From NCBI GenBank assembly GCA_964017235.1, contig OZ024927.1:51527293-51591292 (forward strand): 64,000 nucleotides of DNA, in the 5' to 3' direction. A program made the translations under genes and the position numbers. Below are positions 11,460-21,200 of the stretch, piece by piece; within the stretch, counting starts at the first letter, position 1; each line of letters starts with the position of its first letter. Under the pieces are notes generated by a model. It had not been told where the DNA came from. It saw nothing but the letters and a program-made list of their open reading frames with translations, and did no database searches. The stretch comes from Sabellastarte sp. h YS-2021 (Eukaryota; Annelida; Polychaeta; Sabellida; Sabellidae).

Positions 11460-11755
11460 GGAGAGCACAGACCTCCACTAAGGGAGCACATATCCTGAAA
11501 ATTTCATCAAAATCCATCCATTACTTTTTGAGCTATCTGTCTTTAAAAATTACATTTCATGGATCCAGAAGATCCAGATGGTGATCCGGATCACTCCCAA
11601 AATTGAATTATTTCTTCCTTTTACCTTTTCAGACATATCCTGAAAATTTCATCAAAATCCATCCATAAGTTTTTGAGTTATCCTGTTCACAAACAAACTC
11701 ACAAACCCACAAACAAACCCAGGCAAAAACATAACCTCCTTGGTGGAGGTAACAA
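11460..11755 (+). mobile_element. Hairpin-ended repeat, AACCTCC family (3' part)
   Basis: The segment has a duplicated block (ATATCCTGAAAATTTCATCA at about 11489 and 11636), an ACAAACAAAC-rich stretch, and the hairpin AACCTCCTTGGTGGAGGT at 11733-11750. Similar termini occur at 19494 (minus), 48590 (plus) and 50680 (plus). The 5' end could not be placed. Confidence 0.55.
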
Positions 11756-12085
11756 ATGAAATAAAGGCTCCTTGAGAGGCCGCAAAGGAAAATGTCCAAA
11801 AAAAGTCATTGTTATGCCAATATTATACCTGCTGATAATTTCAGCTGATCAAGCAGTTAAACCTTGCTCATATTGGCCAAAAGATTTTCACACAACAGTG
11901 CAAAATGTCTTTCTATTTCTTTATTTGTGTTTTAAAATTTCTGATAATCGAAAGAAAAATTAAATAAAAGATTCAGCAATTAAAATTTCTGGCATAAAAT
12001 TAAGTTCCAACTCAACTGTAAACTTTCTTGTTGACAATTCTGGTAGCTCTGAGTTTCCTGTACCTAATATTATTGAAAATAAGCA

Positions 12086-12220
12086 CAGGGGCCATATTCA
12101 GAAAAGTGATCAAGCTCAAGTTGAGCCCAAAATCGGCTCAAATTTAGTATAAATAGTTGTAAACTTGAGCTGATTTTTTACTTAACTTGAGCTTGTCCCT
12201 TTTATGAATACCAGCCCTGG
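12086..12220. mobile_element. Small MITE with CAGGGGCC-type inverted repeats
   Basis: The left end CAGGGGCCATATTCAGAAAAG and the reverse complement of the right end (CCAGGGCTGGTATTCATAAA) form imperfect terminal inverted repeats. They enclose TCAAGCTCAAGTTGAGC-type internal pairing. The ends resemble the two MITEs at 46861-48114. Confidence 0.6.
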
Positions 12221-12880
12221 CTTATATAAGACTATCATTATTCTTGCATTGTAGCCACACTTGTTTAAACATGTTAATTCAACCTATATTTCTTGTATTG
12301 ATGACAGATGTCCATGCAATAATATGTGTAAAAAAATAGCATCAGAGATGCCCGTACCCAACAGCCTAGGGAAATATTTTCAACACCATGAGAACCAGAA
12401 GTACTGTATCAGTACAAACTTCAGGATACTTTCAGAGCACTGTCAGTTATATAAAGGTCCAAACAATGTTTAAATGGAGAAATAATGTTTAAAAGAAAGA
12501 TCATGCATATAAAGATGACGCATTAAAACAAGATAATTCAATAACAAGATGACAGCATTAATCAGCAAACTAAAATTCAACCCTCTTTATCTACATCTGC
12601 AAGGCCCGAATTATGGTTTAGATGGTTTGAATATTACCATGCATACAGAAGTGGTAATACATTTAATGAATGCTTATGTGTGGTGTTGGAGCAAAATCTG
12701 TGGCTCACTTGATGAAATTCTATCTCTTACAATGGGAAGTTATGAAAGTAAAATAAATCAATTTATAAAATAAAAATAAATTAATTTATAATTAAAATAA
12801 ATTAATTTATAATTAATAAATTCTAATATGACTTTAATAGTGCTTAATCTGCATCAAAAGAGAGACCCAAAGGTGCAACA
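12221..12880. other. AT-rich DNA without recognised genes
   Basis: No exon or element end was recognised. About 12774-12830 is a simple ATTAAAATAAATTAATTTAT-type repeat. Confidence 0.5.
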
Positions 12881-15016
12881 AGATTTTATAGGTCAAGGTC
12901 ACTACGACAAGGTCAAATTAAGGTGACACCATGATAATACACGCCTATAGCCCCTAACCAATGTCCCTAGCAAGTATCAACTTCCTCAACCTTACGGTTT
13001 CCAAGATATAGCCCGGACAAGATTTTATAGGTCAAGGTCACTACGCCAAGGTCAAAGGTCAAATCAAGGTCAGATCATGACGTTGCACAACTACATCCCC
13101 TAACCAATTAATGTCCCTACCAAGTATCAACTTCCTACACCTTACGGTTTCCGAGATATAGCCCGGACAAGATTTTTGAACTCAAGGTTACTACGGCAAG
13201 GTCAAAGGTCAAATCCTGGTCAGACCATGACGTTGCAGACCTACACATCCTAACCAATGTCCCTACCAAGTACCAACTTCCTACACCTTACGGTTTCCGA
13301 GATATAGCCCGGACAAGATTTTATAGGTCAAGGTCACTACGGCAAGGTCAAATCAAGGTCAGACCATGACGTTGCAGACCTACACCCCCTAACCAATATC
13401 CCTACCAAGTATCAACTTCCTACACCTTACGGTTTCTGAGATATAGCCCGGACATGATTTTACACGTCAAGGTCACTACGGCAAGGTCAAAGGTCAAATC
13501 AAGGTCACACCATGATGTTGCACACCTACACCCCCTAACCAATGTCCCTGCCAAATATCAACTTCCTACACATTACAGTTTCCGAGATATAGCCTGGACA
13601 AGATTTTATAGGTCAAGGTCACTACAGCAAGGTCAAAGGTCAAATCAAGGTCAGACCATGACGTTGCACACCTACACCCCCTAACCAATATCCCTACCAA
13701 GTATCAACTTCCTACACCTTACGGTTTCCGAGATATAGCCCGGACAAGATTTTATAGGTCAAGGTCACTACGGCAAGGTCAAAGGTCAAATCAAGGTCAG
13801 ACCATGACGTTGCACAACTACACCCCCTAACCAATGTCCCTACCAAGTATCAACTTCCTACACCTTACGGTTTCCGAGATATAGCCCGGACAAGATTTTC
13901 AAACTCAAGGTCACTACGGCAAGGTCAAAGGTCAAATCAAGGTCAGACTATGACGTTGCACACCTACACCCCCTAACCAATGTCCCTACCAAGTATCAAC
14001 TTCCTACACCTTACAGTTTCTGAGATATAGCCCGGACAAGATTTTACACGTCAAGGTCACTACGGCAAGGTCAAAGGTCAAATCAAGGTCACACCATGAC
14101 GTTGCACACCTACACCCGCTAACCAATGTCCCTGCCAAATATCAACTTCCTACACGTTACAGTTTCCGAGATATAGCCTGGACAAGATTTTATAGGTCAA
14201 GGTCACTACAGCAAGGTCAAAGGTCAAATCAAGGTCAGACCATGACGTTGCACACCTACACCCCCTAACCAATATCCCTACCAAGTATCAACTTCCTACA
14301 CCTTACGGTTTCTGAGATATAGCCCGTACAAGATTTTATAGGTCAAGGTCACTACGGCAAGGTCAAAGGTCAAATCAAGGTCAGACCATGACGTTGCACA
14401 ACTACACCCCCTAACCAATGTCCCTACCAAGTATCAACTTCCTACACCTTACGGTTTCCGAGATATAGACTGGACAAGATTTTATAGGTCAAGGTCACTA
14501 CAGCAAGGTCAAAGGTCAAATCAAGGTCAGACCATGACGTTGCACACCTACACCCCCTAACCAATATCCCTACCAAGTATCAACTTCCTACACCTTACGG
14601 TTTCTGAGATATAGCCCGGACAAGATTTTATAGGTCAAGGTCACTACGGCAAGGTCAAAGGTCAAATCAAGGTCAGACCATGACGTTGCACAACTACACC
14701 CCCTAACCAATGTCCCTACCAAGTATCAACTTCCTACACCTTACGGTTTCCGAGATATAGCCCGGACAAGATTTTCAAACTCAAGGTCACTACGGCAAGG
14801 TCAAAGGTCAAATCAAGGTCAGACCATGACGTTGCACACCTACACCCCCTAACCAATGTCCCTACCAAGTATCAACTTCCTACACCTTACGGTTTCTGAG
14901 ATACAGCCCGGACAAACTATTTCCCGCCGCCCGCCCACCCGCCCGCCCGCCCGCCCACCCATCTGGACACCATGGGTGAAAACAATACCCCGACAGCCCT
15001 TAAGGGCTGTGGGGTA
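12880..15016 (+). mobile_element. 146-bp satellite with GC-rich hairpin terminus
   Basis: About 14 units of roughly 146 bp run from 12880 to about 14915 (unit starts at 12894, 13033, 13183, 13329, 13468, 13614 and so on). Each unit has TCAAGGTCACTAC, most have AAGGTCAAAGGTCA, and all have CCTTACGGTTTCCGAGATAT or a close variant. The array is followed by a CCGCCCGCCCG stretch and a long hairpin at 14986-15016 (TACCCCGACAGCCC pairing with GGGCTGTGGGGTA, one bulge). That makes it a hairpin-ended element with a satellite core rather than a centromeric array. Confidence 0.8.
14986..15016. repeat. Terminal hairpin of the 146-bp satellite element
   Basis: A 13-bp stem with one bulge and a TTAA loop directly follows the GCCC-rich stretch at 14921-14960. 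Confidence 0.85.
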
Positions 15017-15833
15017 ATTATATTGGTTGTAGACAATGTGCTGTCTTGAAAAGGAAAATATATTAACTTGAGGTTAATTGCTACTACATATCACAGACTT
15101 AAAATGATTGTATGAATGTAAAAGGTTATATGTGGGTCATATATAAACTTAATTAATTTAGTGAACACAGCTCAGTAATTTTTATGGAAGACTTACCTAA
15201 ATTTGTGAAATGGGAAAAAATGGATACATATGATTATCGATATTACATGATTAAATTGGAAAACTGAAAACAAAACCAGTTTTAAAGACAAAAATATGTT
15301 CTGTTATTAATAAATACCCACTCACATGTTTCAGACAGCAAATCATGTGAAAATATCCCTGACTTAATTAACTGTTGACATCCAATGAAAACGATTAGAT
15401 CAGCAGATAAGACTTTTCTGCAGAAGATAGGCACTCAAGAAATCAGCAAGCATTGATACGTATTTTGTAAAATAAGAACCACATTTGCCAAAGTTATGCA
15501 ACCATTGGCAACACATGATTTTATTATTAACAGTATGCACACACCCAAAACTTTCACCACAGTTTAAACTGATATAAAGGTATGTCCTCAAAGTCAATAT
15601 CAATTTTTTACCAGAAATAATGCCACTGTGAGTTGCAAATGTCACAGAATTTTTCCTTATTATAAATTAATGGACAATGGTTCCAACAAGAATGCTTTAG
15701 ACATATTACATAAATCACTTAAGAGATACAACAAATAATTCTGAAATCAGTAATATAACATTGGGCATGCTAAGTAGATTCATATAAGCTTAATATCAAA
15801 TGTAAAATACAACAACCTCTAAAAGTACCTGTA
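15017..15833. other. AT-rich DNA without recognised genes
   Basis: No exon, RNA gene or element termini were recognised. Confidence 0.5.
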
Positions 15834-16154
15834 GAATTGCAAATTTAATAAGTAAATTAAATTTTTTGATGTTAATACCTTACCCAATGGACAACTGCTG
15901 TACTGGTTGCCGCGACTGGTCCCGCCAAATGACAGTAAAAGCCATCCTGTGTTTCCACCGGCAGGACCGGCCTAGTAGTGTGCATTCGCTAGGTGGCATA
16001 TCGTACTTCTGTCTTGTCTAGACGTCACAGCATCTTTTTCGTTTAGCGTGTGTAGTGTGCAGACGTGTTTTTGAAGAGCTCTCGAAGTTTCTGTTGTTAG
16101 ACAGGACCAGTCTAGCAATTGTCCATTGGGTACGATGTATTAACGCGATAAAAT
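15834..16154 (-). mobile_element. Miniature non-autonomous DIRS derivative (~320 bp)
   Basis: The left end (ATTGCAAATTTAATAAGTAA, then CCAATGGACAA) and the next ~200 bp align with the 3' terminal repeat of the complete DIRS (20611-20826), with many substitutions. The right end (CAATTGTCCATTGG, then GATGTATTAACGCGATAAAAT) matches the 5' terminus at 26990-27027. Both outer ends are therefore present with no coding region between them. It is an internally deleted copy presumably mobilised by a full element. The flanks show no target duplication, as for DIRS. Confidence 0.75.
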
Positions 16155-17074
16155 AATTATGTTAAAATACTTCTTAATGATATAAATTGTTCCTTAAAAA
16201 TTAAAAACTCTAATGTATACAAACAGAAAAGATAATCTCAAGATTTTTATCACAATACAAAGATAACAATCTTCTGATGATATAAGTATGAAGAGCATTA
16301 AACTGCCACTTTTTCAAAAATTGAAAAACAAGACCAGTAAAGTCAAAACATTAACCTGTCAAATTATGAGCTTAAATTCAACCTTTGCTTCAGTTCTGTA
16401 AACTGAAAGTATCTAGTATTGTCTAATTTCTCGGTGAGAAACATTAACTAAAAATATGCATTTTGTTGCAATTATACCTAAAAATTGCCCTAAAACCCTT
16501 TTGTCTCCACATGTAATTACACATTATTTGAACACGACCACATAAAAGGTATGTGGCATTTTTCAGTATTGAGGATGAGTTACAAAAAAAATAAAGGTTT
16601 AGAAGAAATGTTTCAGTTACTCCACTGGCCTGACACCACTGTATACAAGACACAAATACACACAAAACTGTAAATAAAAATAAACACTGTTCACTAATAT
16701 CATATAAATACTATAATACTTGATATGGTCATATTTTTAAAATACATTCTATAGAGGTGTAATAAGGACTTAAATGTTTTAAATTTTTATTGCTATTGAA
16801 ACAGTTATTTGATTTTCTTCCCAATTAGTCACATAAAATTTTTACACCTCTTTACAATTTTACATATCTTTCAAAGGATAAGGTTACACATTGACAGGAG
16901 AACAGTGTATCCCAGAAGTTGCAATGAGCTGCACTGGAATCCACAAAAGCCCCTGATTATGCAAGGTCAGGTAATTAATATTGAATGTATTGACTTACAT
17001 AAATACGTCTAACATCCGACTTTCTATTATTCTCAAACATTTGATTTTATGAACTTATTCCATTTCCCAAATTT
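16155..17074. other. AT-rich DNA without recognised genes
   Basis: Nothing was recognised beyond simple AT-rich sequence. It lies downstream of the INSC stop on the minus strand and could include 3'-UTR; no polyadenylation site could be assigned with confidence. Confidence 0.4.
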
Positions 17075-17082
17075 GTGATTTC

Positions 17083-17556
17083 TAGGGATGGGTCGATATG
17101 AAAAATATGTACATCAGGAGGTCGCCAATGCAAAATTGCACCAATTTTGGGACTCTGTGTTTTAGTACACCCCAACCAAAAATAGACGTATCTTCTTAAC
17201 GACATTACAATAAAAGTTCCTAAATGGACAAAATATGGGATAAAAGCATATAATATCTTCGTATTTCTGGTTTCTGTCCAATATTTTGAGTTTTTCTTCC
17301 ATTATATGTGTTGTCAAGTAATAGGTTATAAAGTGTCGTAACCAAAACATGGCCTGCTTAAGGAATCGCTATAAGGACGGCAAATGAACAAAAATATGGG
17401 GATAAAAGCTTATAATTTCTTCAGATTTGGGGTATTTTCCTAATATTTTAACTCTTTATCCATTATATGTGTTGGCAAGCGAAGTGGCGGTTTCAAAATC
17501 ATGCCGAGGTGTTTCAGTATAATGCTTTCGATACCGGGCCTACTGACCCATCCCTA
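17083..17556. mobile_element. hAT-type MITE with 8-bp target duplication
   Basis: Terminal inverted repeats TAGGGATGGGTC and GACCCATCCCTA enclose 474 bp without coding capacity. The flanks are GTGATTTC (17075-17082) and GTTATTTC (17557-17564), an 8-bp target duplication with one mismatch. This is the hAT superfamily signature. Confidence 0.8.
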
Positions 17557-17819
17557 GTTATTTCCAACTGTTTTATACCAAACTATTTCTATTTCATGAA
17601 CCTCAACATGTTCAGATAAAAAGACATTCTACTGTGAATGTGTTATGAAGTAAACCTACATGTATGCATACATTTTTTTCTCCAATTCCAATGTATTTAA
17701 AGGAAATGACATTAAATCCTGACCAACTTCACTGCATTAATAAACTGACTGATTAAAACTAAGTCAATTGCACCAAAATCTAGAGCACATCTGTATTTTG
17801 TGATGTATCAAAATTAAGA

Positions 17820-18066
17820 CATATCGTATTCTGAGCACACCAGACTTGGTGGGTATCCTGAATTAAAGCACACGCACAACCTTCCTTGGTCTTGCTGAAA
17901 TCTAATCTTTTGAGACTTTGTTGGCCACAAAAAGAACAAAGCCAAAAGGGGTTTTGGTCTACTAGCGTGAGCCATCAGAGAAATGAGTAGTGCACCGAAA
18001 CGGTCACCCATCCCAGTACTAAGGTAGCCCATTGCCAACTTAACTTCAGTGAGGAGGCAGGCACTC
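17820..18066 (-). mobile_element. 5S rRNA-derived SINE, head next to the INSC stop codon
   Basis: On the minus strand, CACTGAAGTTAAGT near 18052-18039 followed by TTAGTACTGGGATGGGTGACC near 18022-18002 matches the internal promoter half of 5S rRNA (A box and C box). The rest does not fold or read as 5S rRNA, so this is a 5S-derived (SINE3-like) retroposon. The downstream end is approximate. The homology begins only about 6-10 bp after the INSC stop, so it would form the proximal 3'-UTR. Confidence 0.65.
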
Positions 18067-18071
18067 AAAGA

Positions 18072-18206
18072 TCACACAAAGTTTTCATCATGTCCAGAAC
18101 ACAGTAGGAAGGAATCCATGAGTTTGGGTTTCACTAGTTGCTGTAAGTCTTCATTTGTCTTCAGTTCTGGTGGATGTGCAATGTTGCACACTTTCCGTAA
18201 TGCTGC
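18072..18206 (-). CDS. INSC: INSC terminal exon with stop
   Basis: Acceptor TATTCAG, then 44 codons and TGA. It encodes AALRKVC, then LQQLVKPKLMDSFLLCS, ending DENFV. It aligns with the vertebrate C-terminus (QQLVQPRLVDSFLLCS...ESFV) without a length difference at the stop, so the stop is the natural one. Confidence 0.95.
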   Translation of the reverse strand, partial: AALRKVCNIAHPPELKTNEDLQQLVKPKLMDSFLLCSGHDENFV

Positions 18207-21200
18207 CTGAATAGATAAAAACAGATGATTTTTTCCAAATTGTCTGTATAAATCATTCAAATTTTTTGAGATGTCAATTGCTTGGTATAACAGATACATA
18301 CATTAGTGGTTGCAATTTCTGTCATTTTGAATACCAAAATGTGATTCATTGGAAGATGTAAAGTCTATTGCTTCCATTAACTGATAAATTTAAAATGTCT
18401 GTCTCTGACTGATCAGTGTACATAATCTGGTTCAATAAACTCCCATTGTATCGACACTGACATTAGAAATTAACCAATATTTATAAAATAGCATGACAAT
18501 AATTTTCTTATGTCTTATATTATGGTTCTAAAGGCAGAGCATCTCACAGGATTTACAATTTATGATGCCTGGAAAGGACTTGTATGTAGGGGTAAGATCA
18601 GATGTTGGGATTTTTAAGTCCCTTTCAAGGTCATACCAGGACAAACCCTAAATGCATACCATCAAATCCACAACTAGGGCTGCGAACGAGTACTCGAGCC
18701 TCGATAGACGAGTAGATCTTTGCTAGTACTTGAGTCCATTTGAAATCCTCGGTTACTCACGAGGTATTGTATTATCACCCACATAAATGAAACGCTTGTG
18801 TAAAATATGCCAAATTTCAGCATTTCCATCACATAATATCAATTAAAGTTGTTATTTTCGCTTGAAAACGTATAATTTACTCCATATTCTATAATATCTG
18901 GTCAAATAGGAGATGTTTTTCTTCAAAAGTTTTATTTCCGGAACCGACTATTTGTTTACAGAAGACTTCTAATGGTAGATACTAAATCTCGTGGTTACTC
19001 GAATTCGGGCTGGTTGTGAGAGGCGAGTACTCGATGCCGTTTTTCAGCACCCGTCCCAGCCCTATCCACAACCACATCTTAAATTTTAGGCATTTTTTTT
19101 GTTAAAGTCAAATAGTTGTGGCTGCTCCACCACATTTTCAAAAAATAAAATATGCAAAAAAAGGTTAACTCACCAAACAAGCCACCAGCACTGAATCACT
19201 TTCGTTTCTCTGTTTTGAATTTTTACACAGCTGAACTAAAATTGGTATGCCTGAAACAAAGCACAGAGAGATAAGAATATGTGTATCACCAGTTTGCAAA
19301 AAAAATAACACATCAGATTAAATAAGCCTCCCTGTAAAATCCATAATTTTATAACACAAAATATTCATTGATTTTAATAGCAACCAAGGAAATTTATGTA
19401 ATCGTCATTTTCAAAACTGGATCTTGCATTCAATGAACTTCAGAGAAAAGTTTCCTGGTCTATATTAACAGAAATTTCAAAATTGCCTTAGTTACCTCCA
19501 CCAGGAGGTTATGTACTGGCTTCATTTGTCTGCCTGTCCGTCCATTTGTCTGTTATTCTGTGCCCATTACAACTCCAAAAATAATGAACAGGTTTTCCTG
19601 CCACAACATAAAACCATTGTTGATCTCTTTTGAAATATCAATATATGACACCAATATTAATCTGCACTTCCATGAATCTCAGCACACTTTGCTATCCGGA
19701 CAGAAGAAGGTGGTAATACAATGATGAAAACACATACATACCTTGTGCCTCTATCAGTCTATCAGCGTTATCCTTATCCCTACACAGCCGTGTTATCGCT
19801 ATGGCTGCTTTTTGTTGCACATGTTCACATGCCATAAGTTTTGCTTCTGTGGCAGCATCCGGAGGTTGTTCATGCAAAAATTCCACAAGACGTTCCACAC
19901 CATTATGACTAGCTATCTCATTGAGACAGGCTTCAACGGAAGACATGTTGGCAAGTACTGTCACTACCTAAAAGGATGGGACAAATAAACAAGAGATTAA
20001 GGAGAGTCAAAAATGAGACTGTAAGATATGCCAAACATTGTAATTAACCCAAGGATTGAAAACTCAAAAGACTATAAAACCTTATAATACTGGGGGGTCC
20101 ATATTCACTAAACTACAGGAAACTTTGTTGATATTCACATATTCTTTACTGAAACTAGATTGGGCCAACTCGGCGCCAACATATCCCCAGACAGGTCATC
20201 ACTCACGCCACAGGTTTTGATCGGGAATTTTGTAAAACATAATTACCCATTATTATATGAACTTCAGCACATCAATCTACTCTGTTTATATCTTCCCAAG
20301 GAAGATGGTGTATCCCCAGACGCCGAATACATAACTCAAATTATATTTTCAATCTTCCTGCAATGATAACTCTAAACCTATTTTCAAAGTATTTAAATGA
20401 TTGATGATTGAATGTCCATTCTAAAATAATAATCCCAAAAGAGCATATCTGTTTCTATATTTGTTAACAAATAAAATATTATTTTTAACTCAACTCATCA
20501 TACTTTTCAATCTTCCTTCAAAGTATTTAAATGATTGATGATTCAATGTCCATTCTAAAATTCATAATCCCAAAAGCGCATATCTGTTTCTATATTTGTT
20601 CACAACTAAAATTGCAAATTTAATAAGTAAATTAAATTTTTATAAGTTAATACCCTATCCAATGGACAATAGCTTATCCGGTCGGCGCGGACCGGCCCGC
20701 CAAACGTCAGAAAAAGACGTCCTGTGTCTCCACCGGCTAGGCCGGCCCAGTACTGTGCACTCGCCAGATGGCGTGTCGTACTTCCTTCCTGTCTAGACAG
20801 AGTGACGTCATAGCATCTTTTTTGTTGTCTAAACCTTATTAGACCCCTAGTGAACTGATAGCGGGGTCGGTGGGAGGGCCTTGTGTGTCCATTGGATAGG
20901 GTATTAACTTATAAAAATTTAATTTACTTATTAAATTTGCAATTTTATTGCGTTAATACATCCTATCCAATGGACAATAGCTGAATAACTACCGCTTGGT
21001 CGGCGGGTAAGTTACTAGGGATCAAATTGAACTCATACTCAGTAGTGAAGATAGGTACCTTGTAAGCCTGGGTAGACCTTGAGGTCGGTAACCCATAAGG
21101 GCTGTGGTCGAATATCATCATCCGGTAATAGGGTGTAACCGTCAGAAACGACCTTGATACCGTATACCCCCCCCCCCCTTTTTTATTCTCAGACCTACTC

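Noticed and set aside
13454-13684. Open frame across the satellite
   Set aside because: It only follows the 146-bp unit, changes with each unit variant and has no protein-like composition.
9985-15016. AAACTAGA start for the 155-bp and 146-bp hairpin-ended repeats
   Set aside because: I searched upstream of both and did not find it, so they are not counted among the families with the shared 5' motif.
17998-18060. Functional 5S rRNA gene
   Set aside because: Only the internal promoter half matches; the outer stem and 5' third are absent.
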